64,000 bases of DNA from positions 1 through 64,000 of the forward strand of contig JAQGHR010000004.1 in NCBI GenBank assembly GCA_028291545.1. The letters are read 5' to 3'. The notes beneath the pieces were generated by a model. It was not told the origin of the DNA and did no database searches. It worked only from the letters and a program-made list of their open reading frames with translations. Both the position numbers and the translations under genes were made by a program. Source of the DNA: Planctomycetota bacterium (GTDB taxonomy: Bacteria; Planctomycetota; Planctomycetia; Isosphaerales; Isosphaeraceae). Below, one piece after another: positions 25,887 to 34,161 of this stretch; within the stretch, counting starts at the first letter, position 1; every line of letters begins with the position of its first letter.

Positions 25887-27476
25887 TTATTCATGCCGAA
25901 GTGAGGTAATCGGGTCAACCTTCGCCGCGCGCGAAGCCGGGTAGACGGACGCCAGCATTGTTATGAGCGCTGCCAGGGCGGGGCCGCCAAGCACGAGCCA
26001 GAGTGGAAACGCGAACAACGATCCCGCGACGGGTCGAGGTGTCTGCGCCTCCATGATGGACTTCGCGAACCTGTCACCGGGAATCGAGGCCAGCCAGGAC
26101 AGCAGGAGCCCCAGGCTACCGCCGAGCAAGCCGATGAAGGCTCCCTCAACGAGAAAGATCACGCGGATCTGGCTCGTTCGTGCCCCCAACGCCTTCATGA
26201 TTCCAATCTCGTGGATTCGTTCAAGCACGCTCATGATCATCGTATTGGTGATGCCGATGGCGGCCACAGTCAGGGCCACGGCGGCGATGAACGCCGTGGC
26301 GAGAGAGATCAGCAGGACGTTCATCCGGATCGTCTCGAGCACCTGGACGAGCGACGACTGCGAGAAGCCACTCGCCTCCACCGCCTTCGTCACTGCCTTG
26401 ACGTTCTCATCGCGATCCACGATCAACACGGCGTTGTTCAAGCCATTCTCCGCAAGTACGGAGGATCGTAGAAAGAATTTGGCGGCGGTTCGTGGGGGTA
26501 GGAGAATGTCGGTCCCGTTCGAATTGCCGGCGAAGAAGAGATTGTTTCGCTTCTCGTCCTCCGGTAGCGCTTCCCTCATCACGCCGACAATCGTAAATGT
26601 CTCCTCGAAGATATCTTCCCGCATGGACTCGGTCTCGATCGGCGATCGTTCAAGTAGCTTCAGAAAGGCTACGCGTTCCTCGCCCGGGATTGGCAGAAGC
26701 TTGATGAGGATTGCGAGACGATGAAGCGCACGGATCAGCGCCTCGCTCTCGATCGCGGTGAACCCTTTTGGCCCGAACGTCAGGAGATGGGTGAGGGACC
26801 AATTGCTACCGCGCCCCATCCGGTATTCAAGCCGTATCGACTTTCCGATCGCCTTTCGAACGTCTTCATCCGCGACCATTCCAAGCTCGTAGAGCAAGAA
26901 TTCGTGAACGATCGCCTCCTGGCAGACGTCGTTGGTGAGTGAGCGGCCCGCGATGAGGCGATTGTTGAAGTCGGAGTCGGGATCGGCCGAAGAAAAATTC
27001 ACTTCCAGATCCTTGCTGAATCCCTCGACCTTGCCGCGGCCCGCGTGCTGGACGACGGGGACAAGTCGCTCGACGTGAGGAACCTTTGCCAGCCGCTCCA
27101 ATCCCTCTTGATCCAGCCGGTTCTTGACCCGTGCGACGCTACGGCGGTCCCATTTTCGAATCATCGCATGCCGCAGCCTTGCCCGTTTTGATTCGCTCAT
27201 ATCTCCGATGACCGTCTTGTTCGCCTCGGGAACGTCTCCGGGCACCGTCTCGTACTTGACATAGACGGCGACCTGCCTCAGGGCATTCGTGCCGCGAAAT
27301 AAGTCGAGGATCGCCCGGTCGACGCCTTGTCCGACGGAAATGCTCACGATCAAGGCGAACGTCCCGACAGCGACGCCGAGAACCGTCAGGGCCGTGCGCA
27401 CCTTCTGTTGAGCGAGCGCGGAAACCGCGATGGAGAGCAGGTCAGACGCCCGCATCCGTGTCGAAGAGCGGCTCAT
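25887..27476 (-). CDS. ABC transporter permease, MacB/FtsX type
   Basis: This 529-residue permease has the MacB layout: an N-terminal membrane helix (about 24-46, RTALTVLGVAVGTFALIV), a large extracytoplasmic MacB_PCD region (about 50-380), and then the FtsX core with three helices, including IGIMKALGARTSQI between the first two. It has an ATGA overlap with the ATPase gene that precedes it in the operon. MacB-type systems extrude peptides or macrolides, and Lol-type systems sort lipoproteins; the usual membrane-fusion partner is not adjacent. The extracytoplasmic region is longer and more charged than in typical 400-residue family members. Confidence 0.86.
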   Translation of the reverse strand: MSRSSTRMRASDLLSIAVSALAQQKVRTALTVLGVAVGTFALIVSISVGQGVDRAILDLFRGTNALRQVAVYVKYETVPGDVPEANKTVIGDMSESKRARLRHAMIRKWDRRSVARVKNRLDQEGLERLAKVPHVERLVPVVQHAGRGKVEGFSKDLEVNFSSADPDSDFNNRLIAGRSLTNDVCQEAIVHEFLLYELGMVADEDVRKAIGKSIRLEYRMGRGSNWSLTHLLTFGPKGFTAIESEALIRALHRLAILIKLLPIPGEERVAFLKLLERSPIETESMREDIFEETFTIVGVMREALPEDEKRNNLFFAGNSNGTDILLPPRTAAKFFLRSSVLAENGLNNAVLIVDRDENVKAVTKAVEASGFSQSSLVQVLETIRMNVLLISLATAFIAAVALTVAAIGITNTMIMSVLERIHEIGIMKALGARTSQIRVIFLVEGAFIGLLGGSLGLLLSWLASIPGDRFAKSIMEAQTPRPVAGSLFAFPLWLVLGGPALAALITMLASVYPASRAAKVDPITSLRHE

Positions 27477-28204
27477 GACTCGTCCTCCGACACGATCTGT
27501 CCATCGTGCAGCCGGACGATCCGAGCGGCCGCCAGATCCGCGAGATCCTTATCGTGAGTGACAACGATCAAGGTGGTCTTGTTCTGCGTTAAATGATCGA
27601 GCAGATGGTCCAGCACCTCGCGGGCGGTCGTCGAATCGAGATTGCCGGTGGGTTCGTCAGCAAGAAGAACGGAGGGCCGGTTCACCAGGGCTCGGGCGAT
27701 GGCGACCCGCTGCCTCTCGCCTCCCGAAAGTTGATTGGGACGGTGACTCAGCCGATCGCTCAATCCGACCTCCGCAAGCGCGTCGCGGGCCCTCGCCCGT
27801 CGTGCCCGCTTGCCCCGGCCCGCGAAGATCATGGGGAGTTCGACGTTTTCGAGCGCAGTGCGTGAATCGATCAGGTTGTACGCCTGAAAGATCATGCCGA
27901 CTGTCTCTAGCCGGAATCGTGCCATCGCATCAGGTCGCATCGCATGCAAGTCCGCACCGGCAACGCGGATCGTTCCGGACGTCGGTTGGTCGAGGCCGCC
28001 GAGGAGATTCAACAGCGTTGATTTCCCCGAACCTGATTTCCCCAGCAGTGCCACCCTCTCACCTCGGCCGATTCTCAGATCCAGGCTCCGCAAGGCCCAG
28101 ATGGTCGAGCCACCCGCGTCGTAGGTCTTCGTTAACCCACGCGCCTCCACGGCCAGTTCCGATGTCTTTATTGTGTGTTCGCTTATGGGAACAATGGGGG
28201 GCAT
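27473..28204 (-). CDS. ABC transporter ATP-binding protein, LolD/MacB type
   Basis: This 243-residue ATPase has Walker [10 protein letters not shown] (about 55-63), Q-loop region FQAYNLID, signature [15 protein letters not shown], Walker B VLLADEPT followed by GNLDS, and H-loop VVTHD. The motifs match the LolD/MacB/FtsE group that works with FtsX-type permeases through mechanotransmission. It is the first gene of the two-gene unit, and its stop overlaps the permease start. The upstream 483-base region shared with the dienelactone hydrolase gene should contain its promoter. Confidence 0.92.
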   Translation of the reverse strand: MPPIVPISEHTIKTSELAVEARGLTKTYDAGGSTIWALRSLDLRIGRGERVALLGKSGSGKSTLLNLLGGLDQPTSGTIRVAGADLHAMRPDAMARFRLETVGMIFQAYNLIDSRTALENVELPMIFAGRGKRARRARARDALAEVGLSDRLSHRPNQLSGGERQRVAIARALVNRPSVLLADEPTGNLDSTTAREVLDHLLDHLTQNKTTLIVVTHDKDLADLAAARIVRLHDGQIVSEDES

Positions 28205-28512
28205 CGTCCAGACCTTGAGTTGTCAGTCCATTGTTGGGGCCTTCCCATGAAACAGGATTGGAGTGTCTGACACAAGTCAGAAGTACGCGAGAAAACTCGC
28301 TCGATCTCTTCGGGAGTGGGGCATGGGTTCGCCTTTGCGAGTCGCCTGCCGCGGGATCTCGGGGGTCGGGAGACTCCGGCCGGCTCCTGATCCGGACGGC
28401 GGATAGTAAAAACTCCCTGAGAGGAATCGAAACTCCTACGCCCGTATCTTCGGCCGGCCCCCGTCCCTGGAACGCTCTCCTCGTGAGAATCATCGCGAGG
28501 ATCGGCTCGTCT

Positions 28513-28540
28513 GATCGCGGATTCGCTCGAAGCCGCGATC
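28513..28540. promoter_or_regulatory. Inverted repeat, possible regulator site
   Basis: Perfect eight-base arms GATCGCGG and CCGCGATC are separated by 12 bases, giving a spacing (20 bases centre to centre, two helical turns) suited to a dimeric regulator. It lies 147 bases upstream of the hydrolase start. No regulator gene is nearby. Confidence 0.3.
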
Positions 28541-28638
28541 TTCCCCGCAAGTCGATTCCGATCTCCGTGGCTGCACCAGGTCAGGGGGCGAGACTACGCC
28601 CTGGCAATGATGGAGATCGCGAATTACCCTGGGGAGGC

Positions 28639-28656
28639 TGGCCGCCGTCGCGGCCA
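28639..28656. repeat. Short hairpin upstream of the hydrolase gene
   Basis: TGGCCGC and GCGGCCA form a seven-base-pair stem with a CGTC loop, ending 31 bases before the start codon. It could affect translation initiation of the dienelactone hydrolase mRNA. Confidence 0.3.
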
Positions 28657-28687
28657 ATCGACTAACAGTTCAAGGGGAAACCGGACG

Positions 28688-29551
28688 ATGAACCAAGACC
28701 TGGCTTACACCTCGCTCAAGGATGATCTCACGCGCCGGGGCTTCGCGGTCACAACCTTGGCCGCAGGATTCGCGCTGGCCGTGCAGCCCGTCTCGGCGCA
28801 GACGGTCACGACCGATACCAAGGATCTGGAAGCCGGCGAGGTCAAGATCCCGACACCCGACGGCCAGATTCCCGCCTATCGCGCGATGCCCGCCAAGGGC
28901 GGACCGTTCCCTGTCATTCTGGTCGTCCAGGAGATTTTCGGCGTCCACGAACATATCAAAGACATCTGTCGACGTCTGGCCAAGCTCGGCTATCTGGCAA
29001 TCGCTCCCGAGTTGTACGCGAGGCAGGGCGACGTCTCGAAAATGACGGACTTCGGCAAGATCATTTCCGAGGTGGTCTCGAAAGTTCCCGACGCCCAGGT
29101 GATGTCCGACCTGGACGCGACCGTGGCCTGGGTCAAAGCGTCGGGCAAGGGCGACACATCCCGGCTCGGAGTGACCGGATTCTGCTGGGGCGGGCGAATT
29201 GTGTGGCTGTACGCGGCCCATAACAAGGACGTGAAGGCCGGTGTCGCATGGTACGGGCGGCTGGCCGACAAGTCGGACAAGTTACATCCGAAGCAGCCGA
29301 TCGACGTGGTCGATTCGCTGAAGGCGCCCGTCCTCGGCCTTTACGGCGGAGCCGACCAGGGCATCCCTGTCGAGTCGGTCGAGAGGATGCAGGCCGCTCT
29401 CAAGAAAGCCGGCAAGCCCTCCGAGATCGTGCTCTACCCCGAGACGCCCCACGGCTTCCACGCGGATTATCGGCCGAGCTATCGCAAGGACAAAGCCGAG
29501 GATGGATGGAAGCGGCTTCTTGAATGGTTCAAGAAAAACGGCGTGGCGTGA
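28688..29551 (+). CDS. Dienelactone hydrolase family protein, exported
   Basis: This 287-residue alpha/beta-hydrolase of the dienelactone hydrolase family has a twin-arginine-like signal ([10 protein letters not shown] then hydrophobic to about 37). The catalytic Cys lies in GFCWGGR (C166), with the Asp in YGGADQGIP and the His in TPHGFHAD completing the triad. [18 protein letters not shown] is the family motif near residue 81-98. Cytosolic family members open dienelactones in aromatic degradation, but exported versions in planctomycetes have no assigned substrate. The ATG at 28688 is preceded by AAGGGGAAA. It is convergent with the PepSY-like gene. Confidence 0.88.
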   Translation: MNQDLAYTSLKDDLTRRGFAVTTLAAGFALAVQPVSAQTVTTDTKDLEAGEVKIPTPDGQIPAYRAMPAKGGPFPVILVVQEIFGVHEHIKDICRRLAKLGYLAIAPELYARQGDVSKMTDFGKIISEVVSKVPDAQVMSDLDATVAWVKASGKGDTSRLGVTGFCWGGRIVWLYAAHNKDVKAGVAWYGRLADKSDKLHPKQPIDVVDSLKAPVLGLYGGADQGIPVESVERMQAALKKAGKPSEIVLYPETPHGFHADYRPSYRKDKAEDGWKRLLEWFKKNGVA

Positions 29552-29564
29552 GGGATAATCGGCG

Positions 29565-29603
29565 GCAGTCTGGCCGATGACCGTGGGACGTCGGCCAGAC
29601 TGC
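29565..29603. terminator. Long perfect hairpin between convergent genes
   Basis: GCAGTCTGGCCGA pairs perfectly with TCGGCCAGACTGC over 13 bases, with a 13-base spacer that allows two more pairs. It begins 13 bases after the hydrolase stop and lies before the stop of the opposing PepSY-like gene, so it may act in both directions. There is no T-tract on either side, so it is not a classical intrinsic terminator and may be a transcript-stabilising hairpin. Confidence 0.5.
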
Positions 29604-29675
29604 GCGAGGGAAGCGGGTCTTGTTGACGGTTGGTTTCGCGTCCCGTTCAAGAGAACGCGGCGACCGTTATAGGCC

Positions 29676-30161
29676 TCAATCCTTCTCTTCTTCTTCGTCC
29701 TCAAGGATCTTTCCGTCGGGATCAAGCACGAGTTCGCGAGGCTCTTTGCCCGCCAGGGTGACGACGACTTCGTAAGTCGTTTTCTCTCCGACTGTGACCA
29801 TCTCGGCGCTCTTGATCGTGCCCTTGGGGTACTTCGCCACGACGGCACCCGAGACCTTCTTGGGAAGATCCTTGACGGCGATTGTGGTTTCGATCTCGAG
29901 GATGGTCCCGTCGGGCTTCAGGGAAACCGAGAGGGTCTTGCCCGCGTCCTTCAACTCCAACTCAAAGGTCGTCTTGCCCTTTTCGACTTCCTTCTCGGCC
30001 CCCAGGATCTCCGCTTTCGGAAACTTGGCCTTCACGGCATCCAGGACGGCCTTCGGGACATCCTTCAACGGGACCTTTTCCTCGTCGGCACGCACGACCG
30101 CAATCGCGGCGATGAGACTCAGGGAGGCGAACAGTCCCATCCATCGTGTAGGTCGCTTCAT
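29676..30161 (-). CDS. PepSY-like exported protein
   Basis: This 161-residue protein has a signal peptide (about 1-25, cut near VRADEE). Two tandem PepSY-like repeats follow: LKDVPKAVLDAVKAKFP to KPDGTILEIE, then VKDLPKKVSGAVVAKYP to DPDGKILEDE. The repeats have the same order of a helix followed by a strand pair, as in beta-lactamase-inhibitor-like PepSY proteins, which inhibit or chaperone extracytoplasmic enzymes. The C-terminus is strongly acidic. It is divergent from the terpene-cyclase-like gene, with 250 bases between them. Confidence 0.75.
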   Translation of the reverse strand: MKRPTRWMGLFASLSLIAAIAVVRADEEKVPLKDVPKAVLDAVKAKFPKAEILGAEKEVEKGKTTFELELKDAGKTLSVSLKPDGTILEIETTIAVKDLPKKVSGAVVAKYPKGTIKSAEMVTVGEKTTYEVVVTLAGKEPRELVLDPDGKILEDEEEEKD

Positions 30162-30411
30162 CGATCGGCTCCAATCATGCTGAGGAGGTTCGGCCTCGAT
30201 CCCGCACCCCGTTGATGAGAATCGTCGGCCGACGGAGATCTTAGCAAGTTGCCATGAATCGCCGATGAGCGGACGCTAAATTTCTCCTTATCCGCGGATC
30301 TCCGTCGCGACGCCCCGCGGAACAAGGATCGTGTGCGGGCTGGAGTCGTGTGTCCGTCTCGGCCGTGCAGAAAGCGCGACGCGAATCCAAACCTGCAGCT
30401 CGGAGATTTCG

Positions 30412-31497
30412 ATGTATACAGATCCGACAACGATCAGGCCTGCCGCGCGAACTCGGAGAGCCGGGACTCTGGCCCTGGCGATCACGATGGCCTTCATCAG
30501 CTTCACAACGATCGCGGTTGCTGCCGAGCCTACGCCGAACTCGCCGGATGAACCGATCGCCAAGGTGTTTTCGGGGAGGAAGGCCACCGAGTTCCTCGAT
30601 CAAGTCTCGGCGTCATGGACCAGTCAGCGAAAATGCGGAACCTGCCACACCAACATCAACTACATGCTCGCGCGGCCGGCGCTCGGGGCGGCCACGCCCG
30701 CCATGACGGACGTCCGCGCGTTCTTCGAGAATCGCGTTGCCCACTGGGAGGACAAGGAGGGCGACGCCAAGCCTCGGTGGGACGCAGAGGTGGTGACAAC
30801 CGCCGTTGCCCTGGCTTTCAACGACGCAACCACGACCGGACGGCTGCACCCTCGGACTCAACAGGCCCTGGACAAGATGTGGACCCTGCAAAGGCCGGAC
30901 GGGGCCTGGGACTGGTTGAAGTGCGGCTGGCCCCCCTACGAGCACGACGACTACTACGGCGCGACATTCGCCGCTCTCGGCGTCGGATGCGCGCCCGAGA
31001 ACTATCAGGAAACCAAGCCCGCGCTGGAGGGTTTGACGAAACTCCGCCGCTACTTCCGCGAGACGCCCGCCCCGAGCCTCCATCACAGGGCGATGCTGCT
31101 CTGGGCTTCGCAAAAGGTCGAGGGTCTGATGACGCCCTCGGATCGCGAGGTCACAATCCGCGAACTGCTGGATCGGCAACGGCCGGACGGCGGCTGGAAC
31201 CTGGCTTCGCTGGGAGATTGGAAGCGGATGGACGGTAAGGCAAACCCAAAGGATGCACCGAGCGACGGTTTCGGGACCGGATTCGTGGTCTACGTCCTCC
31301 GGCAGTCGGGAATGACGGCGGATAGCCCTCGGATTCAGCGCGGCGTCTCCTGGCTTCGGGCGAATCAACGGGTCTCGGGTCGTTGGTTCACCCGCTCGCT
31401 CAACAACGACAAAGCGCACTACATCACACACGCGGGCACGGGGTTCGCGGTCATGGCCTTGAAGGCCTGCGATGCCATCGACGAACGAGGCGAGTGA
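30412..31497 (+). CDS. Terpene cyclase/prenyltransferase-fold protein with CxxCH motif
   Basis: This 361-residue exported protein has an N-terminal hydrophobic segment (about 18-38, cut near AVAAEP). A haem-c type motif C75-G-T-C78-H79 comes next, in the context RKCGTCHTNINYMLARP, and then squalene-cyclase-like alpha-barrel repeats (MWTLQRPDGAWDWLKC, LLDRQRPDGGWNLAS, GVSWLRANQRVSGRWFT). The QxxDGxW-like repeats match the QW motif of hopene/squalene cyclases, but the catalytic DxDD acid motif is not seen. The ATG at 30412 has GGAG eight bases upstream. Convergent with the YncE/phosphoesterase gene, with six bases between the stops. Confidence 0.8.
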   Translation: MYTDPTTIRPAARTRRAGTLALAITMAFISFTTIAVAAEPTPNSPDEPIAKVFSGRKATEFLDQVSASWTSQRKCGTCHTNINYMLARPALGAATPAMTDVRAFFENRVAHWEDKEGDAKPRWDAEVVTTAVALAFNDATTTGRLHPRTQQALDKMWTLQRPDGAWDWLKCGWPPYEHDDYYGATFAALGVGCAPENYQETKPALEGLTKLRRYFRETPAPSLHHRAMLLWASQKVEGLMTPSDREVTIRELLDRQRPDGGWNLASLGDWKRMDGKANPKDAPSDGFGTGFVVYVLRQSGMTADSPRIQRGVSWLRANQRVSGRWFTRSLNNDKAHYITHAGTGFAVMALKACDAIDERGE

Positions 31498-31503
31498 CCG
31501 CGT

Positions 31504-33990
31504 CTAGTCGTCGGAATCCACAATCCCGGGCTGCTCACCCGGTCGGCCCGGATAGGGGCGAGTGCCTTTGAAGAGGCTGAACCAGTTGATCCGATTCAGC
31601 CAGTAAGGATCGGCTGCGTCGATATGGCTCCAGTCCAGCTCCTTCGTCTTCTTCAGCCAGAATTGTTCCTGTTCCGTCAAGTTCCTTCCCGATGGATTCC
31701 TCTCGTCGAGGGGGACATTATTCGGCGCGGATCGGTACGGACTGAGGTCGATCGAATCCGAGAAGCAATCGACCATCGGATCGGCGACGGAGTCGAACTT
31801 ATTCATCGGATCGAGGCCGAGAATCATCTCGATCGACCGAATCATGTTCGATTGCGTATAGAACGAGGAATCGACGTGTTTCCGCTTGTTGAAGGGGCTG
31901 ATCGCCATGAAGACCGTGCGATGTCCGTCGACATGGTCCGGTCCCGCCTGCGCGTCATCCTCGACGACGAAGATGCAGGTCTCTTTCCATTGAGGGCTCT
32001 TTGAGACGGCCTCGACGATCCGCCCCAAGGCCAGGTCGTTGTCCGCCATCATGGCCCGGGGCGTGGGATACTGGGGGTTGACTCCTTCCCCGTGGTCGCA
32101 GGGAAGACTCAGGATCATCAGATCGGGGACCTTGTCATCCCGGGAGTATTGCTCATACTCCCGCAGGAACACGTCGGCGCGATGCTGATCGCTCATGAGG
32201 AGCGGCCAGTAATGGACCTCGCGATTGATGTAGGGCTTGAGTCCCGCCAGCCGGGTGTCGGCGCCGAACTTGAACTTATGGGTCCCGTTCTTCCGATCTT
32301 CCCAGACCTCGAACCAGTCCTTGGGCATGGGCTCGTAGGTCGCGAGCTTCTCGTCGCAGAACTCACCGTAGACGCGGATTGACTTGTGCTTTCGTGCTGC
32401 GGCGTCCCAGAGCGCTCCGCCGTTGGAAATCGCCATCGAGTCATCACCATCGTCCGGATAGGTCCGGGAATAGCCGACGTAGAAGTGTTCGAGATAATCG
32501 TTCGCCAGGCATTGCGTGGACCACGCATGGCCCTCCGCGCTGTTGGTCCCGCTCACGTAGCCATTGTCAAATAGCGTGAATTCCCGGGCGATCTTGCGAT
32601 GGTTCGGCATGACCTTTTCGCCGAGAGAGCAGAGCTTGGGATCGCCGTTGCCTTGCGGGAGGTCGCCGAAGACCTCGTCGTAGGTGCGGTTCTCCTTGAT
32701 GATGTAGAGAACGTGCTTGATCGCGCCGTTGTAGACTTTCAGCGCGGGACGTTGGGGGTGAGCCTCCCATCGATTGTTGCTCGCGACAAGCCTCGTCGTC
32801 TCCCCGAGGTCCCGAGTCAGGTCGACGACGGTCACGGTGCCCTGGAAGTCGTGGGCGTTGCCGGGTTGGCCTAGAGATGTCTTGGTGACCGAGCCGTTTC
32901 CCTTGGTATTCAGCAGAAAGGCGCGTTTCCCGTCCGTCGCTACCGCAATCGCCGTCGGAAAATAACCGGCCGGTCGATAACCCCGCACCTGACCCTTGAT
33001 GAGGTCAACCTCCACGAGTGCGTTATCCCCACCGTCGGCCACGTAAAGCGTATCGCCTCGGATCGCGAGTGCGTTGGGCATGCCGCCCAGGACCCGAAGC
33101 GATCCCCAACGAAGCTCGATGGTTCGAGCGACCTTGGCGGAGGCCAGATCAATCTCGGAGATCGAATCGCTCATCGCATTGGCGACATAAGCCTTGTCGC
33201 CGGAGATGGTAATTGCGGTCGGATGGATGCCGACGGCGACGTTTCGGGTTGAACCCGTCTCACGGTCGATCAGGCTCACCGTGCCCGAGGCCGGAGCGCC
33301 ACGGTCGTCGATCAAGATGTCGATATCCTGGCTCTTCGCGGTCCTCTCGCCCGGCTTCGCAATTCGGCCTCCCCAGTTGCTCACGATCAAGGTTCGTTCG
33401 TCCTCCGAGAGTCGAGGCTCGAACGGAAGATTCTCAACGGGATACTCGCGTATCCGAGCCTTGCTCTTGAGGTCGATCTCGACGACTGCATTCCGGTTGG
33501 CGGCTGCCACGAACATGCGAGATCCATCCCGGGTGATCGCCATTCCGCCCGGGACCGGATTTGCGCTCTTGCCGGCAGGATTGATCGTGAATTTCGTCTC
33601 GCCCCGGAGGGTTCCGTTTTCGTACTTGAACGATTGGAGGTGGCCTATCGAGGTACTTGCGAACAGGCGATTTCCGTCCGGCGACCAGGCGAGTCCGTGG
33701 AATCCGGCATCGGCTCCCAGGGACGTCGTGCTCCCTTTGAGGACGCCATCGGCATCGGCCAGGAACACCCTGGACTTGTTCAAGACCGCGAAGAACCTGC
33801 CCGACGGATGCATGGCCAGGTCGATCGGGCGGCCGTCGAAGGCGATCGATCCTCCCTCGATCCGCTGCCCCGAGGAGACAAGGTAACTGCCATCCGGCTG
33901 CTTTCCCATCCGCACGCTGACTCGATGCGCCAGACCGGCGAGGCAAACCAACAGCCCGAGGATGAATACAGCCTTCTTCCGACGCGTCAT
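31504..33990 (-). CDS. YncE-like beta-propeller / phosphoesterase fusion
   Basis: This 828-residue exported protein has an N-terminal membrane/signal helix at about 5-22. A seven-bladed YncE-like propeller spans about 40-420, with repeated blades such as GDTLYVADGGDNALVEVDL. The phosphoesterase domain spans about 425-770, with IKENRTYDEVFGDLPQG (metal-binding and nucleophile region) and DDAQAGPDHVDGHRT supplying the Asp and His metal ligands. The architecture is the one annotated as bifunctional YncE/alkaline phosphatase family; the C-terminal half resembles acid phosphatase AcpA and phospholipase C. Substrate unknown. Divergent from the second PSD1 cytochrome gene. Confidence 0.87.
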   Translation of the reverse strand: MTRRKKAVFILGLLVCLAGLAHRVSVRMGKQPDGSYLVSSGQRIEGGSIAFDGRPIDLAMHPSGRFFAVLNKSRVFLADADGVLKGSTTSLGADAGFHGLAWSPDGNRLFASTSIGHLQSFKYENGTLRGETKFTINPAGKSANPVPGGMAITRDGSRMFVAAANRNAVVEIDLKSKARIREYPVENLPFEPRLSEDERTLIVSNWGGRIAKPGERTAKSQDIDILIDDRGAPASGTVSLIDRETGSTRNVAVGIHPTAITISGDKAYVANAMSDSISEIDLASAKVARTIELRWGSLRVLGGMPNALAIRGDTLYVADGGDNALVEVDLIKGQVRGYRPAGYFPTAIAVATDGKRAFLLNTKGNGSVTKTSLGQPGNAHDFQGTVTVVDLTRDLGETTRLVASNNRWEAHPQRPALKVYNGAIKHVLYIIKENRTYDEVFGDLPQGNGDPKLCSLGEKVMPNHRKIAREFTLFDNGYVSGTNSAEGHAWSTQCLANDYLEHFYVGYSRTYPDDGDDSMAISNGGALWDAAARKHKSIRVYGEFCDEKLATYEPMPKDWFEVWEDRKNGTHKFKFGADTRLAGLKPYINREVHYWPLLMSDQHRADVFLREYEQYSRDDKVPDLMILSLPCDHGEGVNPQYPTPRAMMADNDLALGRIVEAVSKSPQWKETCIFVVEDDAQAGPDHVDGHRTVFMAISPFNKRKHVDSSFYTQSNMIRSIEMILGLDPMNKFDSVADPMVDCFSDSIDLSPYRSAPNNVPLDERNPSGRNLTEQEQFWLKKTKELDWSHIDAADPYWLNRINWFSLFKGTRPYPGRPGEQPGIVDSDD

Positions 33991-34161
33991 TGCAAGACTC
34001 CCGATCGCCGGGTTTCGAATCCAACGTCGCTTGGTGGGTCAGCCCTGGTAGAAATGCCGGGACGGCATCCTGTCTCGGCCGTGGACCATCATCGCAAACC
34101 TGGTTATGATGCAACAGTTGTTAAACGCCCTCGGATGAGATTTAACCGGAGCGAGCACCGA

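Larger units (their letters stand above)
28205..28687. other. Divergent intergenic region with several inverted repeats
   Basis: This 483-base stretch separates the ABC ATPase and dienelactone hydrolase genes. It holds no supported gene. Four small dyads are visible: TCTGAC/GTCAGA at 28266-28281, GCGAG/CTCGC at 28287-28300, GATCGCGG/CCGCGATC at 28513-28540 and TGGCCGC/GCGGCCA at 28639-28656. They could be regulator sites or RNA hairpins. Confidence 0.45.

Noticed and set aside
33634..34161. N-terminal extension of 176 codons for the second PSD1 cytochrome gene
   Set aside because: It overlaps the start of the divergent YncE/phosphoesterase gene and lacks a signal peptide; the ATG at 34162 directly gives one.
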